DNA of 64,000 nucleotides from Fidelibacterota bacterium (GTDB lineage Bacteria; Fidelibacterota; Marinisomatia; Marinisomatales; TCS55): NCBI GenBank assembly GCA_018674655.1, contig JABGZQ010000066.1, positions 1 to 64,000 of the forward strand, read 5' to 3'. Shown piece by piece: positions 28,846 to 38,832 of this stretch (position 1 is its first letter; each line of letters starts with the position of its first letter). The notes under the pieces were generated by a model. It saw only the letters and a program-made list of their open reading frames with translations, ran no database searches and was not told where the DNA came from. The position numbers and the translations under genes were made by a program.

Positions 28846-30084
28846 ATGAACTCAAAACTCTTTAAAACATTTTCAATTTTACTTGCGGGCGTTATTGTTT
28901 TTTCCGCTTGTGAAAAAGATGATCCTGTTATCTACGGAGATGTAGTTGGCACATGGAACTTGTCAGCACTTACAGGAACCTATGACCGTAAGGTAGTCAC
29001 AAAAGAAGGTGCAGAATATTCTGCTGACTCGTATGATTTGGTTGCTTCCTGGGATGATGCAGCAGGTTTTGCCGCAGCTGCCGGCGTAGATGCCGCATTG
29101 GTTAAATCAATCACAGATTTCGAATTGGCCTCATGGGAAGCCGGGGACAACGCACCTGGTTTTCCAACGACTAATGTTTTTGATGCCGCAGCGCTGGCTG
29201 CGTTAGGTATTGTAATGCAAGGTGTATTTGATGATGCCCCGAGCAAAGATAAGCCTGGAACGTATAAAATCACTGGTACATACCCATCCGTTCGCCTCAA
29301 TACAGAAACATGCACGCCTTATTTAACGGTTCCCCAAATAAACGACCAGGGTAACTATACACTAACTTTTGATGCAACAGATGCAGCAGGTACAATCGCT
29401 CTTTCTCCTGCAACAGATCTGGAACAGGTACTTCCTCCATTCCCCGATGGTAAATTTGCCGTGAATGGTGATGCAGGGACACTGAACATTGATTTCTTAG
29501 ATCGGGATTCACATGGTTCTCGTTATAGCGAAGTTATGGCTGGCTGGAGTGAAGCGGATGACCGTGTTATTTCAGGCCTTTCTCAATTGCCTGTAAATAC
29601 ATTGGGTGGGTTTTTCACAACACCTGATGATCCAAATGCGAGTGAAGAAACCTCTGCTTCAGGATATGTCGCTGACGCAGCCTTGGCCCCTTGGGGACCC
29701 GAAGGCGCAGGCTTTGGATATTTAACCTGGTATGCATTTAACATTATTTTAGAAATAGAAGTAAAAGCAGCTGATGTTAAAAGCCCTTTGACCGATTTAG
29801 ATGGCGATGGCGAACTCACACCTACGGATATGATTATCTATATGCATGCTGATAACTTGGCTGGCGGTGGTGGCACATCTTATGTGGGCATTCCTTACGC
29901 TCTCTTAGTTGATAGTTCAAATCCAGCAGCACCTGCTCCGGTGAATGATAGTGCAACTGACTTCGCACTAAGTGGGTTAGCAACAGGCGCAGGTGGTAAA
30001 ATGAAATTCACCATCTTAAGTGGCCTTTGTATGCCCGTTGATGAAACGATTGATTTCAAATCTGGTTGGACATCTGCCGAATAA
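28846..30084 (+). CDS. Secreted lipoprotein with calcium-binding-like loop, function unknown
   Basis: This 412-residue protein starts at ATG 28846 (AAGGAG upstream) rather than the ATG at 28819, because that gives a lipoprotein signal with lipobox FSAC (Cys22). The mature protein is acidic and rich in Ala/Gly/Asp. Near residue 317 it has an EF-hand/dockerin-like segment, DLDGDGELTPTDMIIYM. It is followed after 98 bases by a TonB-dependent receptor on the same strand, a pairing common for surface uptake systems. Family not recognised. Confidence 0.75.
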   Translation: MNSKLFKTFSILLAGVIVFSACEKDDPVIYGDVVGTWNLSALTGTYDRKVVTKEGAEYSADSYDLVASWDDAAGFAAAAGVDAALVKSITDFELASWEAGDNAPGFPTTNVFDAAALAALGIVMQGVFDDAPSKDKPGTYKITGTYPSVRLNTETCTPYLTVPQINDQGNYTLTFDATDAAGTIALSPATDLEQVLPPFPDGKFAVNGDAGTLNIDFLDRDSHGSRYSEVMAGWSEADDRVISGLSQLPVNTLGGFFTTPDDPNASEETSASGYVADAALAPWGPEGAGFGYLTWYAFNIILEIEVKAADVKSPLTDLDGDGELTPTDMIIYMHADNLAGGGGTSYVGIPYALLVDSSNPAAPAPVNDSATDFALSGLATGAGGKMKFTILSGLCMPVDETIDFKSGWTSAE

Positions 30085-30182
30085 AAACCGAACTTTCTGA
30101 TACCTCGCAAGTGTATCGTTCATACAGGTGGGGGTGGTTTTCGGACTGCCCCCATTTTTTATAGGAGAAGAAATATCCAAAA

Positions 30183-33107
30183 ATGAATAAATTATTTCCC
30201 CTTCTTTTTTTCATCTTTACATTTGCATTTTCCCAACAAACCACCTTAACGGGTATAATCACGGATAAATCCTCTGGGGACCCCCTCATTGGTGCAAATG
30301 TGGTCATTTCTGGTTCAGGATTAAATACAGGGGCTGCAACGGACTTTGATGGGAATTATAAGGTTCAAAATATCCCTGAAGGATCTTATAACATAAAAGT
30401 AACATATATTGGGTACAGTGATTTTACAGGAAAGATTCAAATCACAGGAGATGAATCCACCCAATCATTTGATGTGCAACTTTCTATCTCAGCGATCCAG
30501 CTGCAAGAATATGTGGTCACAGCCAGTCGTGGGAAGCGGGAAAAGATTACAGACGCGCCAGCGGCAATTTCCATTATATCAGAGTTAAAAATTCGTAATG
30601 CCAGTAATCCTAACCTTGGGGATTATTTCAAAAACATTAAGGGTGTGGACTTTACGGCATCTGGGTTAGACAGTTATAATCTCAGCGCCCGTGGATTCAA
30701 TTCAAGTTTTAGCAGCCGTTTACTCACCTTAACCGATGGGCGAATGGCCAATGTACCTTCTCTGCGTCTTATCGCTTATAATGTTATTCCACTTACCTCA
30801 GATGATGTAAAACAAATTGAAGTCGTTTTAGGGCCATCTTCTGCCCTTTACGGACCTAACGCACATGCAGGTGTCGTCAATATTATTTCAAAACGACCTA
30901 AAGAATCACTGGGCACGGTTATTGGCCTTACAGGTGGATCAAGAAATTTTACTAAAGCGCAAGTCCGCCATGCGGGACAAACTGGGAATTTTGGGTATAA
31001 ATTATCATTGGTTAATTTTTCTGCACATGACTGGGAATACATTGAACATGATGAAAAAACGGCCCACTATTATCAATGGCAAAATGATGATTTTGGGCAC
31101 GGAGAAGACTTAGATGACTACTTTAATGATGGAAGAGCATGGTGGAACGGATGGGATATTGAGGTAGACCGTGATGGGGATGGGACGGTTGATACAACTT
31201 ATCTAGGGGCGGATAATATAATTCGCGATCGTAACGAGGATGACATTGATGATATGCCAAACTTTGATATTAAAAATACACGTTTTGATATTCGCACCGA
31301 TTACGATTTTTCTCCAGAGCATTTTATCAGTTTAAATTATGGTTTTGCCCAAGCGTCCAATATTAATATTACTGGTATTGGCAGATATTTAGCAGATGAT
31401 TGGGTATATCAGTTTTTTCAGGCGCGTTGGGTATATAAAAATTGGTTTGCCCAAGCCTACCTTAATACAAGTCAATCGGGATCTACCCGAAATATGAGAA
31501 CCGGCGGTATTGTAAAAGACCATTCCAAATTTTTACACCTCCAGTTTCAACATAACTTGGATTTTAGTTTTCTGGATACAAAATTAATCTGGGGTGGGGA
31601 CTATCAACGCACCATGCCCAAAACATTTGGAACCATTCTACCTGATGGGTCTGGAGGAAATAACCCAATTAGTTTTGATGAAGATGGAAAAGACAACGAC
31701 GGCGATGGTGAAATCGATGAATGGGATGAACTCATTATCACCAATGAATATGGCCTTTATGGTCAATCTCAATCTAAACTATCAGATCATTTTGAACTGA
31801 TCCTTTCCGGTCGCTTAGACCTCCATAGTGGACAATTAGATGAAAACGGTATTGGATTTATATTGGATCCTCTTTCAGGTGAAACAGCCAATTTCTCTCC
31901 CCAGTTTTCCCCTAAAGTAGGGCTATTATGGAAACCAAAAGATAATCAAACATTTCGACTAACTGCTGCACGAGCATTTAATACACCATCTTCCCAAGGA
32001 TTGTATTTGGATATTCTGGCGGCCCAATACTCGATCTTTCCCGTAAAAGCACGGGGAAACTTGGATGGATATTCTTATACCCGCAATGCCAATGGGGATC
32101 TCATGATGTATGATGTCCGGGATGGGTCGCGGTCTGAATTTCGTTGGGTAGACATGCCCGAAGGATCTGTATTGTATATCCCTGCTGTTCTGGGTAGACC
32201 GGAACAATGGGTCAACTCTGAAGACTATACAAAATTAGAACCCGTTCAGTCTGAAGAAGTGTGGACATATGAGTTTGGTTATGCTGGTTTTATAGGTAAA
32301 AAAACACGCGGCACTTTTGATCTTTATTATAGTACATATAGTGATTTTGTGAGTGATTTAACTTGGATCACTCCGGTGGTATTGGATACCTCAAGGGGAT
32401 ACTATTCAGTTAAAACACCTGATGTTGATATTCTTGGCTTTATTCCCACGACCCAACATAGTGGCATTAAAGACGGTGGTGATGGAATACCGGGCGCTTA
32501 CTATATAGAATATGGATCTGCAAATTGGGGACTTATCCCAACGGGATGGTGGTCAAAACCACGAGAAGCACGACCAGGGACTGAACTCATCATTTCCGAT
32601 GGCGATACCTTGGGTGCATGGTGGTCTGATGATAGTGTGGATTTTGACAATCCGGTTAATTTGATGTTATCAAATATCAATTATGGTGCTGTCAGTTTAT
32701 GGGGACTCGATGCGAGCCTCTATACATTTATTACGCCACAAATTACCGCAGATATCAATTTTTCGTTTTTAGGCAAAACCAGATTTTGGAATTTTCTCAC
32801 TCGCGATTACGATCCGATTAACGCACCGAAATTTAAAGTAAATGCAAAAGTTGCCTATAATGCGGATCATGGTTTCCATGGAAATATTGGCTTTCGATAT
32901 ATTCCTGAATTTGACTGGGCAGCTGGAGTGCATTATGGTACAATAGACAAATATCTTGTGTTAGATACAATGATTGGATACCGCTTTGGCGAAAGATATA
33001 ACCTCTTATTAAATATTAATAATTTGAATGGCGATGTTCATCGAGAAATCATTGGTGGACCTAAATTGGGTCGACATATCACCCTGAAACTCAACGCCCG
33101 CTTTTAG
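30183..33107 (+). CDS. TonB-dependent outer-membrane receptor
   Basis: The 974 residues begin with a signal peptide (about 1-19). A carboxypeptidase-regulatory-like beta-sandwich follows ('TLTGIITDKSSGDPLIGANVVI', 20-105), then a plug domain ('SGLDSYNLSARGFNSSF', about 157-173), and a barrel ending in 'ITLKLNARF' with C-terminal Phe. An aspartate-rich loop, DEDGKDNDGDGEIDEWDE near 499-516, looks like a calcium-binding type 3 repeat. It imports a large or scarce substrate in a TonB-driven way; the substrate is unknown. It is probably paired with the preceding lipoprotein. A clear terminator follows. Confidence 0.92.
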   Translation: MNKLFPLLFFIFTFAFSQQTTLTGIITDKSSGDPLIGANVVISGSGLNTGAATDFDGNYKVQNIPEGSYNIKVTYIGYSDFTGKIQITGDESTQSFDVQLSISAIQLQEYVVTASRGKREKITDAPAAISIISELKIRNASNPNLGDYFKNIKGVDFTASGLDSYNLSARGFNSSFSSRLLTLTDGRMANVPSLRLIAYNVIPLTSDDVKQIEVVLGPSSALYGPNAHAGVVNIISKRPKESLGTVIGLTGGSRNFTKAQVRHAGQTGNFGYKLSLVNFSAHDWEYIEHDEKTAHYYQWQNDDFGHGEDLDDYFNDGRAWWNGWDIEVDRDGDGTVDTTYLGADNIIRDRNEDDIDDMPNFDIKNTRFDIRTDYDFSPEHFISLNYGFAQASNINITGIGRYLADDWVYQFFQARWVYKNWFAQAYLNTSQSGSTRNMRTGGIVKDHSKFLHLQFQHNLDFSFLDTKLIWGGDYQRTMPKTFGTILPDGSGGNNPISFDEDGKDNDGDGEIDEWDELIITNEYGLYGQSQSKLSDHFELILSGRLDLHSGQLDENGIGFILDPLSGETANFSPQFSPKVGLLWKPKDNQTFRLTAARAFNTPSSQGLYLDILAAQYSIFPVKARGNLDGYSYTRNANGDLMMYDVRDGSRSEFRWVDMPEGSVLYIPAVLGRPEQWVNSEDYTKLEPVQSEEVWTYEFGYAGFIGKKTRGTFDLYYSTYSDFVSDLTWITPVVLDTSRGYYSVKTPDVDILGFIPTTQHSGIKDGGDGIPGAYYIEYGSANWGLIPTGWWSKPREARPGTELIISDGDTLGAWWSDDSVDFDNPVNLMLSNINYGAVSLWGLDASLYTFITPQITADINFSFLGKTRFWNFLTRDYDPINAPKFKVNAKVAYNADHGFHGNIGFRYIPEFDWAAGVHYGTIDKYLVLDTMIGYRFGERYNLLLNINNLNGDVHREIIGGPKLGRHITLKLNARF

Positions 33108-33130
33108 CTCCAAAACTACTCTAATATTTA

Positions 33131-33167
33131 AAAAGCCCCCGCATGCCTTGCAGGGGCTTTTTTTATT
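33131..33167 (+). terminator. Rho-independent terminator after the TonB receptor
   Basis: The stem AAAAGCCCC (33131-33139)/GGGGCTTTT (33153-33161) is followed by a run of T. It lies 24 bases after the receptor stop and works on the plus strand; the A-run before it also allows weak function on the other strand. Confidence 0.9.
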
Positions 33168-33180
33168 CCCTAAAACAAAA

Positions 33181-33241
33181 GCAGGACCGCAGGAATCCTG
33201 GGAGCGGGGGAACAACCAGTCTTCTTATATAACGGCCCTGC
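33181..33241 (+). ncRNA. Unidentified structured RNA element
   Basis: The sequence closes with an 8-bp stem containing one mismatch: GCAGG-A-CCG (33181-33189) with CGG-C-CCTGC (33233-33241). Inside, CAGG-AAT-CCTG (33190-33200) or CTGG/CCAG (33198-33201/33216-33219) can form, with the G-rich GAGCGGGGGAAC between them. It lies between the terminator and a PAP2 gene that starts 80 bases later, so it could be a leader element of that gene or a small RNA. I cannot assign it to a known riboswitch class. The strand is assumed from the downstream gene. Confidence 0.3.
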
Positions 33242-33321
33242 CTAAAAGTACGCAAAAAGTTATCCCTGCATTTCCCTTTGATCAAGTATTTTTTTAAATA
33301 AATGTAGACTATATTTTGGGT

Positions 33322-33897
33322 ATGATAGAATCCCTAATAACTATGGATAAAGCCATTTTTCGGTTTTTTAATACAACCATTGCCAACCCCCTCTTTGACT
33401 GGGTGATGCCCATTATAACAAACCAAACTATTTGGGCCGGCCCTATTGTATTGGTGATTTTATTCCTTTTAATAAAAGGAGGACGCCGCGGCCAAATTGC
33501 AATAGTTATTATTATTATTAGCGTCGCCTTAGCTGATTTAGCCTCTGCCCGGATTTTAAAGCCATTTTTTGCGCGACTTAGACCCAGTCATGAATTAACT
33601 GAAGGAATTCGAATCCTAATGGGAAAAGGAGGGCTATATGGATTTGTTTCTTCCCACTCGGCCAATGTATTTGCTGCCGCAGTCGTGTTCAGATATTTTT
33701 ATCCCCAACATAAATCAAAATATTTTATTGCAGCATCTTTGGTCGCATTCAGCCGTGTTTATGTTGGTGTTCATTATCCTGCTGATATCATCTTTGGAGG
33801 ATTATTGGGATATGGTTTAGCTTGGGCTGTACTTAGCCTCTGGGTAATAATTAAAATGAGAGAATTAAAACGGGGTGCCCAATGGGTCGTTTATTAA
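33322..33897 (+). CDS. PAP2-superfamily membrane phosphatase
   Basis: This 191-residue multi-pass protein has all three PAP2 phosphatase motifs: KPFFARLRP near 82-90, SSHS near 111-114, and SRVYVGVHYPAD near 145-156. These enzymes dephosphorylate membrane lipids such as undecaprenyl pyrophosphate, phosphatidate or lipid A. The in-frame TTG at 33316 is less likely than ATG 33322. It converges with the DUF3467 gene with a 4-base overlap. Confidence 0.9.
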   Translation: MIESLITMDKAIFRFFNTTIANPLFDWVMPIITNQTIWAGPIVLVILFLLIKGGRRGQIAIVIIIISVALADLASARILKPFFARLRPSHELTEGIRILMGKGGLYGFVSSHSANVFAAAVVFRYFYPQHKSKYFIAASLVAFSRVYVGVHYPADIIFGGLLGYGLAWAVLSLWVIIKMRELKRGAQWVVY

Positions 33898-34214
33898 TTT
33901 GGCAGTGATCCTTCTGGCGGTGCAGCCGGATAGTCGCCAAAGCCATCTTGAGCTGGCGCCGTTATTTCACCATGTTTTTGCTCATATTTCTGAATATTAT
34001 CTCCCAATGCGGCTAAAAAAGCCTTCGCATGCTGAGGTGCCATTATTACTCTAGAGTGAACTCGGGCTTTTGTTACGCCGGGTAATATCTTTGTGAAATC
34101 CATTACAAATTCTGCTGGTGAATGGGTGACCACGACAAAATTCGCGTATTCACCTTCACTCACTTCTTGTGTGAGTTCAATATTTATTTGCTGTACGTTT
34201 TTGTTTTTTTTCAT
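33894..34214 (-). CDS. DUF3467 family protein
   Basis: This 106-residue protein matches the DUF3467 pattern: 'YANFVVVTHSPAEFVMDFT' near 23-41, then 'RVIMAPQHAKAFLAALGDNI' near 56-75 and a Pro/Gly-rich tail. The family is widespread and uncharacterised. It follows the zinc-ribbon gene by 2 bases and is probably co-transcribed with it. Confidence 0.85.
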   Translation of the reverse strand: MKKNKNVQQINIELTQEVSEGEYANFVVVTHSPAEFVMDFTKILPGVTKARVHSRVIMAPQHAKAFLAALGDNIQKYEQKHGEITAPAQDGFGDYPAAPPEGSLPN

Positions 34215-34216
34215 GA

Positions 34217-34624
34217 TTAGGAATTTTGGTTTGTTTTTTTGAAATCTCTTTGATTAAAGTCTTCCCACTCTTCTTCAATACCTTCAAAATCTTCATATCC
34301 CTTGATTTCTTCCGCTTCCGCTTTTTGCTTATACATTTCCATTTCTCCCTCGTATAAACTAAAGATATCTTTTTTCTTTTCAAACTCTGCGGGATCGATA
34401 TCTTCCTCATCATCCGGCTCTAATCGTTCTACATCTTCACTATAAACCTTTTCATCAAAGAAATCTAGATCTTCTACCATACCATTGGCCATTAGGAATT
34501 CCAGAAAATCTAGGAATCTTCTATCCTTAAGATCCGTTTTACAGCTTCTGCATGTAAGCGACTCTTTTATATCCACTTCATCTAAAGTGGCTTCGCATAC
34601 TGGACAAATAATACCTTCTAACAT
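34217..34624 (-). CDS. Small acidic protein with N-terminal zinc ribbon
   Basis: The 135 residues have two CxxC pairs near the N-terminus (CPVC at 7-10 and CRSC at 25-28), a zinc ribbon. The rest is strongly acidic, with many Glu/Asp and no membrane segment. It precedes the DUF3467 gene by 2 bases. Function unknown; such ribbons bind nucleic acid or protein partners. Confidence 0.7.
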   Translation of the reverse strand: MLEGIICPVCEATLDEVDIKESLTCRSCKTDLKDRRFLDFLEFLMANGMVEDLDFFDEKVYSEDVERLEPDDEEDIDPAEFEKKKDIFSLYEGEMEMYKQKAEAEEIKGYEDFEGIEEEWEDFNQRDFKKTNQNS

Positions 34625-34687
34625 GAATATTTTCCTCTAAAATAGGACACGAATATAGCAGAAGCCCTTTCACTCAACAACATTTTT

Positions 34688-35881
34688 TCATCGACTATTT
34701 CGAATATTTTTTAACAGTGATATTTCAATTTTGGTCAAGTTTTGCCCCCGTCTTTCTTTTACATGTTGTGTTGTTTCAAGAAATTTATCAAATAATACTA
34801 TTCGGTGCTTTCCATTTACATACCAAGTAAAAGGCCGAATTGTCTTGGGTGGGAAACCATCAGTCACAATCATAGCCGCAGGCCCAATGACTGTCCCTGT
34901 ATTGATGGTTGTTCCAATAGCTGTTTTAACATAATCACCCAAAAAGCATCCGATATGTAAACTTTTCGTATTTACGTTTTTTCCATTAATTTGAACGGTC
35001 ACTTGTGTATAATTATTTTTCAAATTACTATTGATTGTTCCTGCCCCAAGATTGATCCATTCTCCCAAAAAAGCGTTCCCTAAATACCCATCATGTACTT
35101 TATTCGTAAACCCTTGTATAATGACTGTATTCACTTCTCCGCCAATCTTACACTTGGGTCCAATAACAGAATGTTTTATGTGTGAATGGGATTTAATAAC
35201 AGATTTTGTGCCAATATAAAGCGGGCCTTCTAAATAAGATTGTCCCTGGATTAAAACACCATCTTCAATGATCACGGGCCCGTTTTCTGCATTAATTAAG
35301 GTTGTGGGTTGTATGGTTGATTCGCCAATAAATACATTATCTGAATTCATAAAAAATACTTCTGGATAATTATTTGGATCTATAGGGTTTGCCCGTTGAT
35401 TAAATTCAGTCAAAATGGATTGGGGCAGCTGATCCAAAATATTCCATAGATATTGACAGAAAATTGAATTCACATCTACTCTTTTTTGCGTTGGCGGATC
35501 ACATTGTAATGGGCCACCATTTTTCATCCAGTTTTCTCCCATTAATTTGGATAAATGCACACCCACAAGATTCCCTCCAGAATAGAATGTACTTTCTTGA
35601 TTCACAAATAGGGTTAAGTCATCTATATCCCAAATCACATTCCCCAATAACCACAACCCTTCTTTAATTGTTTTAGGATTGACTTCTTTGTTTCGGTGTT
35701 TTTCTTTGGTGATCTCTTCCAGATCTGGGCGAACAATGAGCGATATATTTGAATTGGGAAAAATGGATTGAACGCGCTCTATAAATGTTTCCGATCCAAA
35801 ACGAATATCAAATGCTGCCCTTGTTTTAGCAATGGGATCAAAATTCACAGCCTGGTGGTTTTCATATAGATAAATATTCAT
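34688..35881 (-). CDS. GlmU-like sugar-phosphate nucleotidyltransferase/acetyltransferase
   Basis: The 397 residues resemble the Bacteroidota-type alternative GlmU family (putative UDP-GlcNAc pyrophosphorylase plus GlcN-1-P acetyltransferase). The degenerate nucleotidyltransferase part comes first ('FDPIAKTRAAFDIRFG' near 14-29). The left-handed beta-helix follows from about residue 190 ('GPVIIEDGVLIQGQSYLEGP', 'HSHIKHSVIGPKCKIGGEV'). A role in making UDP-GlcNAc for peptidoglycan and LPS is inferred from the family. It overlaps the upstream gene by 4 bases. Confidence 0.8.
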   Translation of the reverse strand: MNIYLYENHQAVNFDPIAKTRAAFDIRFGSETFIERVQSIFPNSNISLIVRPDLEEITKEKHRNKEVNPKTIKEGLWLLGNVIWDIDDLTLFVNQESTFYSGGNLVGVHLSKLMGENWMKNGGPLQCDPPTQKRVDVNSIFCQYLWNILDQLPQSILTEFNQRANPIDPNNYPEVFFMNSDNVFIGESTIQPTTLINAENGPVIIEDGVLIQGQSYLEGPLYIGTKSVIKSHSHIKHSVIGPKCKIGGEVNTVIIQGFTNKVHDGYLGNAFLGEWINLGAGTINSNLKNNYTQVTVQINGKNVNTKSLHIGCFLGDYVKTAIGTTINTGTVIGPAAMIVTDGFPPKTIRPFTWYVNGKHRIVLFDKFLETTQHVKERRGQNLTKIEISLLKNIRNSR

Positions 35882-36429
35882 CTTATTCCCAATATTTGAA
35901 ATATTTCCTTAAACCCACTTTCCTTCAATTCCGACCCGTGGCGGCGAATCATGACATTAAAATAACGCTCTCCTTCTTTACTAAAGAACCCAACCTTTAA
36001 TGGTGCAGCTATCCGAGAGCAAATCATGGCCGAAACGGGTGCAAAATCTTGGTTTAAATCTAATACTGCATCAACTTTAATTCGTTGACAGGCCCAATTC
36101 AATTCTTTTCCTGGTAGACCCCAACGATTTAAATCTGTCTCTGTATATAATATAAAATCATGGAATCCTTCCATGTTAATTAAGTTACCTACGTTTGCTG
36201 GACCTAGAATTCTAATTTGATTTCCACCCATGGGGCCCAAGGCATTCCGCATGGCAAATACAAATCGTTTCGCCAATTCTGACTCTGTCGTATGTTCTGG
36301 CAGAATAATTAAAAACCGTAGCGGACTTCTCCCATTGCTGGATAGAGACATGGCCTCTGTTTTAAATCTGTTTTTTGCGCGGATGTTTTCCCACCACATC
36401 GCTACTTTTGTTTTCTTTGAAACTTCCAA
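35878..36429 (-). CDS. Uncharacterised protein, possibly DUF6913/heptosyltransferase-like
   Basis: This 183-residue soluble protein has 'SPLRFLIILPEHTTESELAKRF' near 35-56, 'VDAVLDLNQDFAPVSAMICSRI' near 122-143 and 'LKVGFFSKEGERYFNVMIRR' near 147-166. The alternating strand-helix pattern and these motifs recall a short Rossmann-type, glycosyltransferase-9-like fold and the Bacteroidota DUF6913 family. That match is weak and from memory. It overlaps the GlmU-like gene by 4 bases, suggesting an envelope-related operon. Confidence 0.55.
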   Translation of the reverse strand: MEVSKKTKVAMWWENIRAKNRFKTEAMSLSSNGRSPLRFLIILPEHTTESELAKRFVFAMRNALGPMGGNQIRILGPANVGNLINMEGFHDFILYTETDLNRWGLPGKELNWACQRIKVDAVLDLNQDFAPVSAMICSRIAAPLKVGFFSKEGERYFNVMIRRHGSELKESGFKEIFQILGIR

Positions 36430-36513
36430 ACTTTGCTTATGTCGATTTCTTCCCCGTTATAATGGATGGGAAAATAGTATTAACTTTGCCAACTCTTAAA
36501 AGGATAAAATGAC

Positions 36514-37245
36514 GTGAGTGTCGGAAAAAAAATGTTATGGGGAGGCCTTGGCTGGGCCTTGGCAGGCCCCATTGGAGCCATCATTGGTTATTCACTGGCA
36601 GGGATGTCAGGTCAAGCGAGTGGCACATACGGGGGTGCATATCAATCCGGGCGTTACCCCCAAACACAGCCTGGAGACTTTATTGTTTCTCTATTAGTGT
36701 TGTTCAGTGCCGTCATGAAAGCGGACAACCAAATGCTGAAATCAGAGCTGGATTATGTGAAGCAATTCCTCTCTAAGCAATTCAACCAAAAACAAGTCCG
36801 GGATTTCATGACCTTATTCAAAGATATTGTGAAACAGGATTATCCTTTGCGTGACGTTTGCCGACAGATTGTCCGATCCATGGACCATCCCAGTCGTTTA
36901 GAACTGATCCATGTTTTATTTGGATTATCAAAAGCGGATGGACATGTTCACCCTGATGAAGTAAAAGTAATTCATACCATTGCCCGTTATTTGAATATTA
37001 ATCCAAACGATTTTGATTCTATCCGAGCTATGTTTTTCCGGAACACCCTTTCAGATTATACAATACTTGAAGTCGATCCATCTGCGTCAGATATTGAAAT
37101 AAAAAAAGCATACCGTAAAATGGCAAATAAATATCATCCGGATAAAGTAGCCCATTTGGGAAAAGACCTTATCAGTTTAGCAGAAGAAAAATTCAAAGCG
37201 GTAAGTGATGCCTATCAAAACATTAAAAAAGAAAGAGGTACCTAA
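36514..37245 (+). CDS. TerB/DnaJ (DjlA-like) co-chaperone
   Basis: This 243-residue protein has a glycine-rich hydrophobic N-terminus (about 7-32) that may anchor it in the membrane, a TerB-like helical domain (about 55-165), and a C-terminal J domain (about 185-243) with the essential HPD in '[10 protein letters not shown]'. This is the layout of DjlA-type DnaK co-chaperones. I took GTG 36514; ATG 36532 would remove six residues. The next gene overlaps its open frame upstream but starts after its stop. Confidence 0.85.
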   Translation: MSVGKKMLWGGLGWALAGPIGAIIGYSLAGMSGQASGTYGGAYQSGRYPQTQPGDFIVSLLVLFSAVMKADNQMLKSELDYVKQFLSKQFNQKQVRDFMTLFKDIVKQDYPLRDVCRQIVRSMDHPSRLELIHVLFGLSKADGHVHPDEVKVIHTIARYLNINPNDFDSIRAMFFRNTLSDYTILEVDPSASDIEIKKAYRKMANKYHPDKVAHLGKDLISLAEEKFKAVSDAYQNIKKERGT

Positions 37246-37252
37246 AGTAATC

Positions 37253-38734
37253 ATGGCTGAGAAAGCAGGTCAATTTCCTTTCACCCGAGGGATTTACTCA
37301 ACGATGTATAAGGATAAATCTTGGACCATGCGCCAATATGCCGGATTTACTTCTGCAGAAGAATCCAACAAGCGATATCGTTATTTATTAGATCAGGGTG
37401 GTTCTGGATTATCGGTTGCGTTTGACCTTCCAACTCAAATTGGTTATGATTCTGATGACTCTATGGCCGATGGTGAAGTTGGAAAAGTGGGTGTACCAAT
37501 TTCATCCATTAGAGATATGGATCGATTGTTCAATGGAATACCCTTAGATCAGGTATCCACATCTATGACCATTAATGCCACTGCCGCTACCATGTTAGCA
37601 TTATATATAGTCACTGCAGAAAAAATGGATATTTCTGCTCATCATTTAAAAGGCACAATTCAGAATGACATTTTAAAAGAATACATTGCCCGGGGCACAT
37701 ATATTTATCCACCAGAACCATCTATGCGGTTGGTCACAGATGTAATCGCCTTTTGTGAGAATCATGTTCCTCAGTGGAATACCATTTCAATTTCTGGATA
37801 TCATATTCGTGAGGCCGGCTCTACTGCGGCGCAAGAACTTGCATTCACTTTTGCGAATGGTATTTCATATGTCCAAGCTGCTATCGACACCGGGTTGAAA
37901 GTGGATGAGTTTGGAAAACGGCTTTCCTTCTTTTTTAATGCACATAATGATTTTTTAAAGGAGATAGCAAAATTTCGAGCTGCGCGACGAATATGGGCAA
38001 TAATAATGAAGGAACGATTTGGTGCGACAAATGAAAAAGCGATGCGTTGTCGGTTTCACGTCCAGACTGGTGGTTCAACTCTCACGGCACAACAAGTGGA
38101 TAACAACATTGTACGAACGACCATTCAAGCCTTATCTGCTGTGTTGGGTGGCACACAATCCCTTCATACCAATGCCTTTGATGAAGCATTGGCACTCCCA
38201 ACGGACCAATCCGTAAAATTGGCGCTTCGTACGCAACAAATCATTGCCCATGAATCAGGTGTCACTAAATATGTTGATCCTTTCGGAGGTAGCAAAGTGA
38301 TCGAAACAATGACAGATGAACTTGAGGAAGAAGTTATGGCAATACTCGAAGAGATTGATCATATGGGAGGATCTATTAAAGCCATTGAAAATGAATGGAT
38401 TCAAAATGAAATTGCCAAAAGCGCCTATGAACATCAACAATCCGTGGATAATAAAACACAAAAAATTATTGGCGTAAATACCCAAATTGACCATGATGAT
38501 TCGGAACCGAATTTGCAAGCTATTGATAAAATGGCAATCCAACGTCAAGTTAAAAGTGTAAAAACGTTGAAAACTGAACGTGATAATGAAAAGGTAAAAA
38601 TAAAGTTGGATATACTCAATAAAACTGCGAAATCCACCGATAATTTGATGCCGTCCATCATTGATTGTGTTCGAGCTGAAAGTACATTGGGAGAGGTGGC
38701 AAACACTTTGCGTACCGTATTTGGTGAATTTTAA
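37253..38734 (+). CDS. Methylmalonyl-CoA mutase-type large subunit, catalytic domain only
   Basis: The 493-residue catalytic (TIM-barrel) part of an acyl-CoA mutase has '[25 protein letters not shown]' near the N-terminus, '[16 protein letters not shown]' and '[17 protein letters not shown]'. It lacks the C-terminal cobalamin-binding domain, so it must pair with a separate small subunit not present here. It also lacks the usual N-terminal linker ('DL..LG.PG'); I chose ATG 37253 over an upstream frame at 37205 that overlaps the DnaJ-type gene. Substrate (methylmalonyl-CoA or a branched acyl-CoA) is not certain. Confidence 0.88.
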   Translation: MAEKAGQFPFTRGIYSTMYKDKSWTMRQYAGFTSAEESNKRYRYLLDQGGSGLSVAFDLPTQIGYDSDDSMADGEVGKVGVPISSIRDMDRLFNGIPLDQVSTSMTINATAATMLALYIVTAEKMDISAHHLKGTIQNDILKEYIARGTYIYPPEPSMRLVTDVIAFCENHVPQWNTISISGYHIREAGSTAAQELAFTFANGISYVQAAIDTGLKVDEFGKRLSFFFNAHNDFLKEIAKFRAARRIWAIIMKERFGATNEKAMRCRFHVQTGGSTLTAQQVDNNIVRTTIQALSAVLGGTQSLHTNAFDEALALPTDQSVKLALRTQQIIAHESGVTKYVDPFGGSKVIETMTDELEEEVMAILEEIDHMGGSIKAIENEWIQNEIAKSAYEHQQSVDNKTQKIIGVNTQIDHDDSEPNLQAIDKMAIQRQVKSVKTLKTERDNEKVKIKLDILNKTAKSTDNLMPSIIDCVRAESTLGEVANTLRTVFGEF

Positions 38735-38832
38735 TTTTTCAATTAATAAAATTGGAACATGATTTTGATTCATTTGTATAGTAATTTAACTCTTCACATT
38801 GTTTTTTGATTTTTGATTTAAAGGAACTTGGT

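Noticed and set aside
33181-33241. Assignment of the structured element to the c-di-AMP (ydaO) riboswitch
   Set aside because: The GCGGGGGAAC stretch is reminiscent, but the element is far too short and lacks the second conserved block.
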